A stretch of DNA of 64,000 nucleotides from Plumapathes pennacea (taxonomy: Eukaryota > Cnidaria > Anthozoa > Antipatharia > Myriopathidae): contig OZ038466.1 of assembly GCA_964036295.1 (NCBI GenBank), positions 1,488,001 to 1,552,000 on the forward strand, in the 5' to 3' direction. This document shows positions 21,251 to 33,700 of the stretch, one piece after another. The translations under genes and the position numbers were made by a program. Every line of letters begins with the position of its first letter. Position 1 is the stretch's first letter. Below the pieces are notes generated by a model. That model was given only the letters and a program-made list of their open reading frames with translations. It searched no databases and was not told the DNA's origin.

Positions 21251-22278
21251 GCAAACTCAAAACATATTATCGCCTAACTCGTGTTTTGATTTATCATGAG
21301 GTCGCAATTACCCGGCCCTGTAGGCTTCGGTTGAAAGTGAGAATGATCAAGAATACGAAGCAGCCGATAGAAGCATTCAAGATGGCTGCCAACTCAACTT
21401 GTGATTATTTTAGTTTCATCGAGACACAGTTCACATTTTCTTCACAACTGTTTTACATTTTGTTCCCTGTATGTTTGTGGATATTTTCAGAGGTGTTAGT
21501 TTGAATTTGTTTGTTGTCTGGTATTTTGAGAGCTGCCATGAAAGCCAAGATTATAATATTTTTGCCGTTGGTGAAGTAATTTACTCAGACTTGCTGACCA
21601 TAATCATGTTGTCAGTACTGATAATGAGTTGCAAACATTATTAGAAGTACTCTTTAGGTGGTAAGCTTTCCAAAAATGCATACTTTTGCCCAGGTATAAT
21701 TCACTTGGAAAGAAATATTCGATTAAATGTCAGCTCAGTCTGAATTGTTTTCTTTTTCCGGGAAAAAATTTGGAAGAAATATGAAGAATGAAACCCGATG
21801 GAGTTGCTCGAACTAAGCGACCATTATTGTGTGTAGCAAATACCACACGATGCAACAACTACTTTGGTAAACAGTAAATGTATATTGTTCTGGATTTAGC
21901 TAAGCACATCCTAATGTTGATATTTGCTCTATTTGTAGTTTAACCAGTAACATTACATGTATATTGCAGCTATAACCAGTGGAAAATACTCTCAAAATAG
22001 ACATTAATATTTCAACTACTCTGTTGAGTACTTGTCACTAAAGGATATTTTATTCTTTTTTGGTATGTCTTGATTATCCAGACTTTCATTTTCCAGTGGA
22101 TTATTACGTAAAGTACGACCAAAGTAGTACTAAAACATAGCGGTTGTTTATATTTAGAAGGTAGAATATGGTTTAAATTTGTTTTTACTTAACACGTATT
22201 TGCTATTTTACACTCACTCAAAATTAGTTAACTGTCGTTAGTTGCTCGACAAGAATGATTTCTGAGGCACCTTAGCAT

Positions 22279-22635
22279 AGGGCCGTTTCCGCATGACTGT
22301 CGAAAGTAATCGTGTGATTGCTTTGGTTTTGCGTTTGCTACGCTTTCTGATTGGTCCTAACAAGTTTAACAACATCCGTTGGCCAATCAAGAGCAAAAGC
22401 AAAACCTGGTTGCAATATCCTCCTGCAAGAAAGCAAGTTGTGATGGCGCGTTCTCGCCCTGCTCATTGGTTAGTAAAACCAATCCAATTACTTGGTTTTG
22501 GTTTTGGTTTTGGTTTTGGTTTTGGTTTTGGTTTTGCTCGTACTTTGAATTGGTCGGACGTGTTTTTTGCTCGCCTCATTGATTGGCTCTGCGATTGCTT
22601 GTTTTGGTTTTCGACGGTCATCCGAAAAGTGCTCT
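22279..22635 (+). repeat. MITE, copy 1 (degenerate ends)
   Basis: Starts GGCCGTTTCCGCATGACTGT and ends with ACGGTCATCCGAAAAGTGCTC. It shares GTTTTGCGTTTGCTAC and neighbouring bases with 24314-24603. It contains a (TTTTGG)n tract at 22493-22536. Confidence 0.7.
22493..22536 (+). repeat. (TTTTGG)n short tandem repeat
   Basis: About seven copies of GGTTTT inside the MITE at 22279-22635. Confidence 0.95.
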
Positions 22636-24313
22636 ACCATCTAATTTTGTAGGTGTATTAATACAAAATATATAACACAATTGTTTCAGTAAGAGTTTTG
22701 GTTAGGCCAACTTGTTTTATGTTATTGATGAGAGTTCGTGGTAAAGAAGAATAATTTACTGTAGTTTTTTTTCCCCCGGTACCCAGGCATGTGAGCCTGA
22801 CATATGTAGGACGTCAGAATGCTGTATATCACGTATTCCTGTCCCCGCTGTAGTTTAGATTATTACATTAAGTAATATAATCACTATACAGAGAACCCTT
22901 AAGGCCTTGTATGCTCCTGTATAACCAGGCTAGTACAGCTGTAGATTAATCATAAGGAGTTGTTGTGATGAAGTGGCTCAAAGTACGGTGCGCTTTAATT
23001 ATACAGTTTGTGTAATTACAGTATCGATTGTCCGTACTAGAGCTTGATTATTTTCTGTGCTGTCAGAAGAACATCACTGCAGACAGATTAGTGTCATCTG
23101 GGCGAGTAGGATTATAATGAAGTTCCTTGGCTTCGTTTTCCTAAAGTCTGTCCAAATCAAATGTGCGTGAGAACCAATTATACTCATTTGGCTCAGGGCC
23201 GATTGTTCAAAGCTCGATTAAGCTAACCCAGCCTGAGCGTTGACCAAGTTCTTTCTCTTGTGCTTTTGGCCAATAAAGTGCCGAGTTTGGATCGGAGACT
23301 AATTAAAAAGTTTATTCTAGCTCAAAACATAGTTTTTAGGAATTTAGGACTCAATACTTAGAGTGTATCGTGAAATATACCCATGGCCAGGATTAAGGTA
23401 TTTCTTGAAAAATGAAGGGAAACATCAAAATGGAGTGAAATAGTGCCAATGCAGGACAACGGACGTAAGAAGGAAAGAAATACTTTAACAATTTCAAAAT
23501 CGTTAAAGGGGTTTTTCCTCTGGTAGTTTACTTGTGTAACGAAATGTCTTCGTCCTTTACAAGTATGTTATGGGGATACCAGTATCACGTTTCCAACACT
23601 GAGATGGTAAATCTACCTGAGCAGTTGAGACAACACTTTATTTCACTTTATTTCAATGCTACATTAATGCTGCAATCAGGACTGCATGTCTTGGTCAAGT
23701 TTCCTTGCGTATATATTAAGTCTTGAAAGGCTATCCGTTTGAGGATCTGGAGAGTGGTACTCCTCACTCAGCTGTTGGATTGAGCAATCTGTATTTTGCA
23801 GCCAGAGTCACGTGACCTTCCAACACTCATTTATTGCGTCAGGCTCTTTTATGCCCGAAATGGAAAATAAGTTGAAAATTAAATCTGAGGTCAGTCGTCA
23901 CACTCAAAGTGTGAAATTGATTACATAAGGTAACTGAACCTTAACATTGCGACCTGTTTGTTTGTTTGTGTTGTTTTTTATTGTTATTTGGGTGCGGCTA
24001 TACCACGTGACCTCAAGCTGTAAGGTGCTATTCCTGTGCTTCCCATGAATCTTATGAGTCAAATAAGATAACTTATGTCATGTTGGTTTTGATTTACCCT
24101 ATCCAGATCCTCAGACACCATGCCATGCTAACTATACAGTATAACTAGTAATCTGCTATAGATAATGCCGTATCGCTGAAGATTGGTTCCCAGAGTTCCT
24201 GTTGCTCCTGTTAAAGGCCTGAGTGAAGTCTGGGAACCAGGCTAGTAATGTTTCTGTGGGTAATATAAGTAGCCCAGTTCTTGTTTGTGCACGAGGAATT
24301 AATCCTCGCTTAG

Positions 24314-24603
24314 GAGCGGTTTTCGGATGACTGTCGACAGTAATCGTGTGGTTTCTTTGGTTTTGCGTTTGCTACACTTTCGTATCGATCAAAGCATTCT
24401 TGGCCAATCAGAGACAAAAGCAGAACCTGCCTGAGATCTTTTCACGCAAATGACGATGGTGTGTTCTCGCACAGCTGATTGGTTTCTTCTCAAAGTAAAA
24501 CCAAACGCAAATTACTTTGGCTTCTGATTTTTGGTTGAAAGTTCCCGTGATTAGCGGTGTAACTGCTTTGGTTTTGGTTTAACGAAACATCCGAAAACCG
24601 CTC
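24314..24603 (+). repeat. MITE, copy 2, with perfect 16-bp TIRs
   Basis: GAGCGGTTTTCGGATG at 24314-24329 is matched exactly in reverse complement at the right end (to 24603). Internal sequence matches 22279-22635. No transposase. Confidence 0.8.
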
Positions 24604-25069
24604 TATTTTCATTAGTTGAGTTACCTTGTATTTGCTTTAGACGTGATGTTTTATAACTCTGGGCTTACACGATTTAAACTGATCCCACAGATACGAATAT
24701 ATTTTGTAGTGCCTTTAGACCTGCTTTATTTTGTAGACGACACGAGTAATCTGTAATCTTTTGATATTTTCGAATCTATACTGTACTCCACAGTATGTGA
24801 ATTCGCATTTTTATAACCAATAAACTGTAACACCAAAATGTAAAGTCAATGTTTTGTGAGACTATATCTGAATCGATGTCGTAAAATCGTAGTTGCTTAT
24901 CTTTAAGAGAAGAAACTAATAATTTTATTAGAGAAATAGTATATATAGACAGGAGCCCGGCTCCTGATATAGACCAAAGTTTTGAGTCGCGAATTTTTGG
25001 TTTCGCAGTTGCATTTTCTGTTTGCAGTTGCGTTCCTAATCCGCTGTGTCACTGACAGTTTTATAAATC

Positions 25070-25075
25070 TTTATT
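25070..25075 (-). promoter_or_regulatory. Candidate polyadenylation signal of gene D
   Basis: TTTATT on the plus strand reads AATAAA on the minus strand, about 118 bases after the gene D stop codon. The position is suitable; there is no transcript proof. Confidence 0.5.
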
Positions 25076-25192
25076 TATAAACTGTCAACAAACTATCGTT
25101 AATTCTTTTAGACACAGTTTTTTCGTTTAGTCAAAGGTAAAAACAAGCCATGTCTTTGAAGCGTGGCTCAACTAAGCCATGACGTCACAGCT

Positions 25193-25581
25193 TCATGTTT
25201 CGCGCGCTTTTTCCTCTGCTCCTTGCGCTTGCTGTCCTTGATTCCCTCCATTCACATTGTCATGGCAACGGGGGGAGAATTTATCGAAAGCCAAGTTTTC
25301 CAAGGCGACGTCAGGGCAGTCGTTATGTAGATTTGCTGAAATTGTTAGAGTCAGCACTAATTTGTTAGAGGAATTAAAACAACGATGCCAGTTACAAGCC
25401 AACTAAATTATACTGATCAAAATGACCAAGACCAGAACTCTGGACAGGAGTACATTTAATACGTTACTCTCACCTGAGTGTTCGCGGTGCCCGTTTCTTG
25501 AACAATTCCGAGCTAAACATCCGAGACAGACTACCGCCAACAGGAAAACCACTACGATGATGATCATCAACTCCATGCTCA
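25193..25581 (-). other. Gene D membrane helix and tyrosine-free tail
   Basis: Exon 25474-25581 encodes MELMIIIVVVFLLAVVCLGC and then ARNCSRNGHRE. Exon 25193-25335 gives ANLHNDCPDVALENLAFDKF and a Q/E-rich end, stop TGA at 25193-25195. The tail has several cysteines near the membrane (possible palmitoylation, inference) but no tyrosine, so it cannot signal by YxxL/V motifs. Confidence 0.85.
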
Positions 25582-26522
25582 CTGAAAAGAAACAAACACA
25601 TCGCCGAAATGATCGTTGTCATATCATTATTCGATTCTTTTTACAGAAGGTACTTGGCAAACAACAAACAATCTATTTTATGAACCCAGGTTAAGGCGCT
25701 CGAGTATTCGTTCATCTGTATCAGAACACTTGTCAGCAATATAGGAGTTTACTCACACTCATTACATGTCTTGCCTCCTCGGATAAAAGGACAGTCACAC
25801 TTGCCCTGTTTGCATGTACCACCATTCTTACAAGAGCATTTCTCAACCGGCTCTTCTGCGAGATCAAGGGAGGCTCGTTTTAGTCCAGATAACTTACAGC
25901 ACCACCACCTTGACATTCAGATAAGGGCGTTGTTGTCAACAGGACCGGCCATATGGTGATCAGCGCAATTGCGAGCGAAGGTATGAAAGTGCATCATTTA
26001 GTGTATGTAGCTGGGCCCGGCCTGTTATGCTGATTATTCTGTATATGCTGGAAATAACTTCCTGGGATGAGCTGGGTGCACATATTAAGTAACTGAATTA
26101 ATGACTTTGTGACCATGACCTTATCGATATGCGCTTGGCAAAGTTGGTATAATATTGATACACTGCATGCACAACCATACTGAAATTTTTCCTGCCTTTC
26201 CACATTTAACAAACCGAGTCTAATCAGTGCACGAACCTGTAGCAACAGCGGTAGGAGTCGGAGTTGTAGGTAGATCTATGTAAAAGGAGTCGTTGTATAC
26301 TGGAATGTCGCCCAACTGTCCATTCTGCACCGCTTCTTTTAACAAGTTAGTTGCATTCTCTGGATCAACAATTCCACGGAAGAAGATTGTAAAATCAGCT
26401 ATGATACTGCCTTTACTGAAAAGTAAAGATTAAACAAGCGTTTTTTTAACAACTACGCACACTTTTAAGGTTTCCATGGATAATAGTAGATGCGTGGCCC
26501 CCCTACGGAAACTCGGGTACAG

Positions 26523-26556
<34 letters not shown>

Positions 26557-27752
26557 GATAAAAAAGAGCTGGGTCAAGAATGAATCTGCAATTAATGACA
26601 CTTTCTTACATTCACCTCAATTTGTTAATACGGACTCCACGCGCTTCGTAATGTCCTTTGGAAATTTCTTCCGAAATCTGTAAGATAACAAATATATAAT
26701 TAGTACATATCTTTTTTTGAAAACACTAGTGCCCGCCATGCAGAACAGTACCCAGAGGTTGTCACCAATCAAGAAGCAGTGAAGTTTATAAAGCAACCTG
26801 AAGTTTAGCATTTTAGACCGGTTGTACATGTATAGTTTACTGTAATGACGGATATCTATAAAGCCCAGTGTCTAGAAAGTTCAATGTCGGTTTCCAGGCA
26901 TTTTTGATCAGTAATAGTGGCAAACAAACAAAATATGTACAGACCGAGGCACTTAGACGTCTAGCATAAGACTGGAACTCCTCGGAGCTGACGTTGTTAT
27001 ATTCCTCTTTGTAGGAGTCCATGGTCTTCAGACGACCACTAACCTTCGTTTCCTTCTCTCCAGTTGCTACAACATTGAAACATAAGTAAGTCTAGTACCA
27101 TGACCGTCGAGGTAAGAATAGTCTCAGGAAGATGTAACTGTTGGCTGCCGTTTCAGCCACCTGACTCTTAAAGTGACAATAACAAGATCACTAGAAATAA
27201 CTGATACTCCAGGGTTCACTGTCAATTTGCCAACATGCTGCAATCTCGTGTATATCTCGTGTATGATGTGCTCTTGTGTATATGCAGCTTTTTATTTATA
27301 TGACTGTAGACCTTTAAATAAGAAAACTAAGACTAAATTTAAGAAAAACACTTACGGTATACGAAATAAACCCTTTTAGTAGATCCTACGACGTTTGATG
27401 CCTTACACGTATAATTTCCGGGTTTCACGTTTTGCAGGTTGATTCTGACCTCTCCAGTAGCATTGCCCTGGACTTCCCCTGCAGGGTCAATCCACCAGAC
27501 CTGTGGGGGTGGATTGCCCTCCGCTCTGCAGTACAGTGCTGTGGGAACATCTGTACCAGGCTCGAACTCTTCCGTAACATGAACCACAGTACCAGCAACT
27601 AAAATGTATGTAGGATTTTTAAAGAGATTTTTGTGAGATGAATTCAAGTTACGTTGCTACGGTCGTTTACTTGGCCTACGAGTGTCTTCAGCTGTCAATC
27701 TTTCTTTCTCGTCTCTATAAACTTCTAAGTTTCAAATATTTCTCTCTTAATT

Positions 27753-27792
<40 letters not shown>

Positions 27793-30700
27793 TTTGCCTT
27801 CTCTTCCTTCTTTCTTTATTCAATATTACTTCATTATTAACTTTTAACTGTAATAATGTATCTACAAAAAGGAAACTACTTACACCTTACGATAATAAAG
27901 AACTCCTTTTCGTCGATACCCACAAAGTTTGTCGCAATGCACTGATAACCTCCTTGCTTGTCTCTTGTTATCGCAGTTGTGGTATAGTTGAAGCGTTCTG
28001 TTTCGTTCTGCAAAACGGAACCACTGGGAGAAATCCAGGCGACATAAGGTGAAGGTTTTCCTTCTACGACAGCTCCGACAGACACATTCTCGCCCTCGGT
28101 AACTGTTATGTTGCCACCACAGTAACTCAGTGTTGGTTTATCTGTGCGGAGGCACAAATCATGGTGAGGAGACAAGCTTTATTCTGATTTACATCACATC
28201 ATAACATATATGTGATTTATGGAACATAGAATGATAGTGAAAGTGGCCCTCGCAGTTATGAAGCAACTCAAGCACTTGCAAGGACAGCCCGGAAAAAGTG
28301 GAAATAATCCAATTTCACGATTCAAAGTAAACATTATTCAAACTTCCAGATGATACCAGTGAAAAATGTGTTGAATAAACGACAAAAATGCACTTACACA
28401 AGACAACAAGACTCGTTTTGGTCACATCGGATCCGAGTTCATTTGACGCATTGCACTGATAGGTTCCACTGCTTTCTCGTGACACGTTGTTTAAACTCAG
28501 ATTGGTATTACTTGTTCCGTTTTGTAGTACAGCACCATCTGGACCAATCCAAGCCACGCGTGGAATAGGAAAACCCTCTACGATGCAGACAAGTTTTGTA
28601 TTGCTGCCTTCGAGGACGCGGCTTACGTTTGATGAAGATGCCGTAATTGTCGCAGGAACTGAAGTGGAAAAAGCAAAAAAACCGTATACAGCACCACAAA
28701 CAGTACCCAAACGCAGTTATAGTCTTGTCATGTTATGCTAAGAATCTTCACTTATTCTAATTATAAGGATCTGAATGTTAAACCGGCTCATACACGTTGG
28801 TTCGGTCACAATTGCTTGATTAACTTTATTAGGAACCAGGAGTAAAAATCTTGTGTCTGAATTTCAGACTCAACATTTTGGACTTGGATTCCTGCAACAC
28901 TAAGTTTATTTAGTACTGAATGAAAAATCTTGTGTCTGAATTTCAAACCCAACTGTGAAGTTAGATTCCTCCAAGATTTATTATATGAATGGGTTAGAGT
29001 GAGGAATTGATCCACAAAAGATTTGGATTGGATTACTCTGGTTTTCACTATGAAGTGTGTTTTTCGATAAATGTCCGCTGTATTAGCGTCTTGCGTATTA
29101 ATTAAGATGGTTGTTTTCCCTAAATATATGGTCTCCCGAAACACGGTTAATTTTTTGTTTAGAAAATGACCTATTTGTAGTTCCTCTGTATTTAACAGTT
29201 TCTGAATTTAAAACCATTAGGCCCATTCTGTTGAAGACCGGGTAATTCTAACATTTTTGTTTTTTTCAAACACGCAAAAAATAGAAATCTTTAATATTTG
29301 GAGGAATAAAACATTTTAAACCAAAGAGATTTCTTGATATCGGCGGAATAAAGTTCACAAAAGTTCAAATAACACGGATTTTACCGAAAAAACTCTGAAA
29401 TAGAATAACTGATTTTAGTTTTAGAATGCCTTTTGTTTGACCATAAAATACTTACACTTGATGTTGATCTTGAGTTTCACTTTGTCGCTGCCCAATTGAT
29501 TTCCAGCTATGCACTGATAGTTTCCTCGGTTTTCTCTTGTGACGTTGTTTATGGTGTAGTTGAAGTCTTTTGTGTTGTTCTGTAACGTCAACCCACGCGG
29601 AGAGATCCAAGCAACATAAGGAGCAGGATTCCCTTCCACAACAGCTCCCAATGATATGATACTAAATTCGTTAACTGTCGTGTTACCTCTTGGTGACACA
29701 GAGAGGAGTTTTGGTTGAACTGAAATAAAAAGACATCCAACAAGAAATACTAGAACACCTAAAAAGCTGTTCAAAGGGAATTGTTTTGTTTGAAACTAAT
29801 GACAAACGAAACGATGCCTGGTCTATGAAAATGAGACCAACAGGTACGTAGAGAGTCACACAATTCTCTTAGCGTTTAGAGCAAAAATGATTCTTACTGA
29901 CTAGAAAGCAAAACAGATAACAGCTGGCAGACGGAGGGTTATAGAAACGAGCAAAACTCAACGAAAACCCATGCAGCCCTTGGTAGATAGCGGGAACAAC
30001 TTGTCCGAGTACAGACACAAGGCTTATGCACTACTGTACATAAGAGCAGTTTCTCTGATGTCCATCCAAAGGTAAAACGACTGTTTGTTTCTGCATGCTT
30101 AGGTTTTTTGTTGCCTTCATCAGTTTTCCTGACTACTTGTTTGAAATTGTAAAACACCCAGATTCATACTTACACCACACATTAAGATTCACTTTCACTG
30201 TATCTGATCCCAGTTTATTTGTTGCGTTGCATCTGTAAGTTCCTCTTGCGTGGCGCGACAAGTTTATGAGCGTCAGGTTTGTTTCACTACTTGATTGATT
30301 CTGTAACGTCGTTCCGTTCGGAAAAATCCAAGTCACGTGTGGAACTGGAAAACCCTCCACTATGCAAACCAGGACAACTTTACTGCGACCTTCTATAGCT
30401 GTGACGTTTATATCCTGTTCCGGTAGCAGCACTGTTGCGGGGACTGCAAGAAAAAAACAGCAAACAGTTGGCTTTTAAGAACGCTATACCAATTCTACAT
30501 ACCAGCGCACGTACAAAAAGTACGTTATGGTTTAAGTTTCACATACGCCAGATGTGTGTTTCCCATTATATCAGTTATACACTTTCATCTTGCTGAATTG
30601 CTAAACTTAAACCAGCAGGAACAAAATAAATATGGTTTCTTCAACTAGACTTACACTGAACAGTAATGGTAACAACTTTGACGTCTTTACCGACGATGTT

Positions 30701-33700
30701 TGTCGCTATGCAGCGGTATTTTCCACCTTCTTTTCTTGTAATGTTTGCTAATGTGAAGTTCCAACTTTCTGTACTGTTTTGCAGAACTTTTCCAGTTGGA
30801 GATATCCAGGCGACATGCGGGACAGGATTTCCCTCCACGACAGCAGCAAGATGCACGCTGTTCTGTTCAATAACTACTGTGTCATCTGGCACGACACTGA
30901 GAACCTTAGGCTTGACTGAAACTAAGAGAAGAATACATGAACATTTAAAACAGAACAAACAAACTGGCATAAACGACCTCAAACTATCATGAATCTGTTT
31001 CATCCGGCCGTAAGTATTATACAATACACGGATATAGTGAAATATCACCACTACAAAAAGCGACTTAGCAACTGAAACTGTACAAGACAAGGCAATTTAA
31101 TGAACATGTAATGACTTACATAACACAACAAAATCCATAGTTTTTGAGTCAGACCCCAGTTTGTTCGACACATTGCATCGATATGTCCCACTGCGTTGTC
31201 GTGACACATTTATTAAACCCAAATTAGTGTCGCTTGTTCGGTTTTGCAGAAGTGTGCCATTTGGACTAAACCAAGTCACATGTGGAGTAGGAAATCCTTG
31301 TACTGTACAATTAAGTGTCACGTTACTGTTTTCCAAGGCTGTCACGTCCACCAACTTTATTACTGCTGCTGGAACTGAAAAAATTGAAAGTCAGTTTATT
31401 ATGGTGAGTGTTACTGTACGTCTGTCTGTAACGGTTCGTCTAATAAGGCGAGGCACAATAAGCCCAGTTTTGTATTTTATCACTCAAAATGGAAACTTTA
31501 AACATTGCTAAACTAAACGTTATACGTGTACGCAAAAAGTTTTCATTGTTGAGTATGAAAAAAAAAAAACGATCCAACGACTTATAAATTGCATAATAAC
31601 AACACTCAGGAAGTAATTTGCTTTAGAAAACAAGGCCGGGATATTTGTCACTGAGCCTCCATAGATCTTCTTTTTTCAGGTTCCGCAAACATGCGAAACT
31701 GCGGCGAATGCATGCATGCATATGTTAAGCTTAACATTGCCACAGGTTGTCCATTTCTGTGTTTCTGGTTGTCGTTGTAGCATTGCTGACGGAAACTACT
31801 ATTTGCTTTTTATTGAGCAAGAATCACAATTAATAATCCAATTTTGGTTATACACATACTCTACATAATTACCTGTGACGGTGATGTTGACGTATGTTGT
31901 CTCCCCAAATCCAGCGAAATTCTCAGGTAAACAGGAAAACCTGTGGACGCCACCCGCCATGTTGACCGTAGATAAAGTGTCCAGCTGTACTAGTGAACCA
32001 TTACATAATCCTTTTTCTGTTGTTATGGCAACATCACTCCTCTTTCCGGCTACCACGTGTTTTGTTAAAGATACATTGCAGCCCTGTGGCCGCGCTTCAG
32101 CTGAGTAGAAGAACGTTACGTTGTTTTTTCCTTTCAGAAAGACATTGGATTTACGTTGTGTTTGGCATTTGGTGTTTTCTGGTTTATCTGCAAGTTTTAC
32201 AATGTCAGCGGTAAGAGCGAGGACGAAGGAGAAAGAAAGACACTAAGGCACGTTTTAAACGTCGCTTTTCGCATGCGCCGAGCCTAATGCAAATGAGCAA
32301 AAACCATTGATTAGCCAATTTGCATTAGGTTCTGCAAGTGTGGGGAGCGACGTTTAAAACGGGCCCAAGTTCTAAGAAGTTCAATGCGTTAGCAGATTGT
32401 AGTTCGGTTTTGTATTTACTCCTGATTGGCTAAGCATGCGACCAGTATTTGAACCAATCAAATAGCGCAACAAAACTCAGAACCAGATCAATCGCACGAG
32501 TACTTCACTAAATTGGGAAACCGTTTTTAATAGAGAGAACTACTCACAGATTAGTGTCACTGCCGACGTGGCCGTCTGGAACATTGGTTGTCCATAGCCA
32601 TTTGTAGCCGTGCAGTGATACTTGATTGTGTGATTTTGACTCTGATGCCTGCTAACATTGAAGGTGATGTTTGTCGATTCGGAAATCACGGTCGGATCAT
32701 CATTCTTCGTCCACTTTAGAGAAGGTTTGGGATCTCCACTGGCATTACAGAAGAGAGTCACACTTTCCCCTTCTAATACTTGTACTGACAGCGAGGATAC
32801 AGTCACCTCGGGAGGAACTGCAAAATAGAAATATAAAACATCGCTCGACGCTCTCTTGGTATTTTTCCGAGGTAAAATTTGCTAACCATCTGTACCGATA
32901 ACTGATGATGAAACAACTCACCCACAACAGTGATATAAACACTCGCGTTGTGTCCTTCTCCAACTTTGTTGACAGGGACACATAAGTAACGTCCGCTTTT
33001 AGTGACCTGCGTGTAGAAAGTGCTGGATTTGCTGCTGCCCAGGTACGTGCTGGTGGGTCCATGATGAAACTTGTACTCGTCAGGCTCTGGGTTTCCCTCC
33101 GTAGTGCACTCGAATGTAAAATTGCTGTTCTTTATAACTGCGCTTGTGTTTACCGTAGTAGACAAGTTTGTGTTCTCAGGTGGGTCTGGAATATTAAACA
33201 TTAATTCCAAATAGAAGATTTGTCAGTTTAGACGATAGCGCATTGTGAATGTAAACCAAATATATCAATGTGTGATGAAGTAAAGAAACCTAAGAACCTG
33301 TCCAGCAGGCTGTCGAGTGAGCTAGAGTCTAAGCTAGAGGACAGTGCGGTAAGTAGATGGCTGATTGTTCAGGAAAATGTACGATGAATCGACCAGTGTC
33401 CGATGTGTGAGAACTGGACGCCGCCGTTGAAAATACTTTGCGGCTTAAACCAGCTATAGTTTTTGACGGCGCTCAATTTTCACACATCGACTCCTAGTTG
33501 ATTCATCGTACGTTTTCCTTTCTCATGAGACATTCTTCCTTCCAAGTGCTAGCTTTTCAGATTGTCCAGAAAAGCAGTATAAAGGGAAGTTGTCAGCTGG
33601 AGATACATGTGTACACAGCATGCATCGGAGGATTATGAAGAATACTGGAATATGAATAACGGAAATTCTGTTGGTTTATCAGGAATAAGGGAACAACGAC

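Larger units (their letters stand above)
20679..25192. other. Intergenic DNA between convergent genes C and D
   Basis: Besides the piggyBac-like end (20820) and the MITE pair (22279-22635, 24314-24603), no gene was recognised. AATAAA occurs at 23272 and near 24829, but it is unclear whether either serves gene C, because no signal lies close to its stop codon. Confidence 0.55.
27356..31374 (-). other. Gene D tandem Ig modules (three A-B pairs plus one)
   Basis: In transcript order: A 31120-31374 (LNCTVQGFP ... YRCNVSNKLG), B 30655-30915 (LAAVVEGNP ... YRCIATNIVG), A 30174-30443 (LVCIVEGFP ... YRCNATNKLG), B 29456-29719 (LGAVVEGNP ... YQCIAGNQLG), A 28398-28658 (LVCIVEGFP ... YQCNASNELG), B 27884-28141 (VGAVVEGKP ... 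YQCIATNFVG), then 27356-27598 (LYCRAEGNP ... YTCKASN). Type A has both Ig cysteines; type B lacks the first. All exons are phase 1-1. This points to duplication of a two-domain unit. Confidence 0.88.

Noticed and set aside
21094-21504. 136-codon open frame downstream of gene C
   Set aside because: Different frame from the transposase-like piece at 21042-21248, no recognisable domain; probably a shadow of the decayed element.
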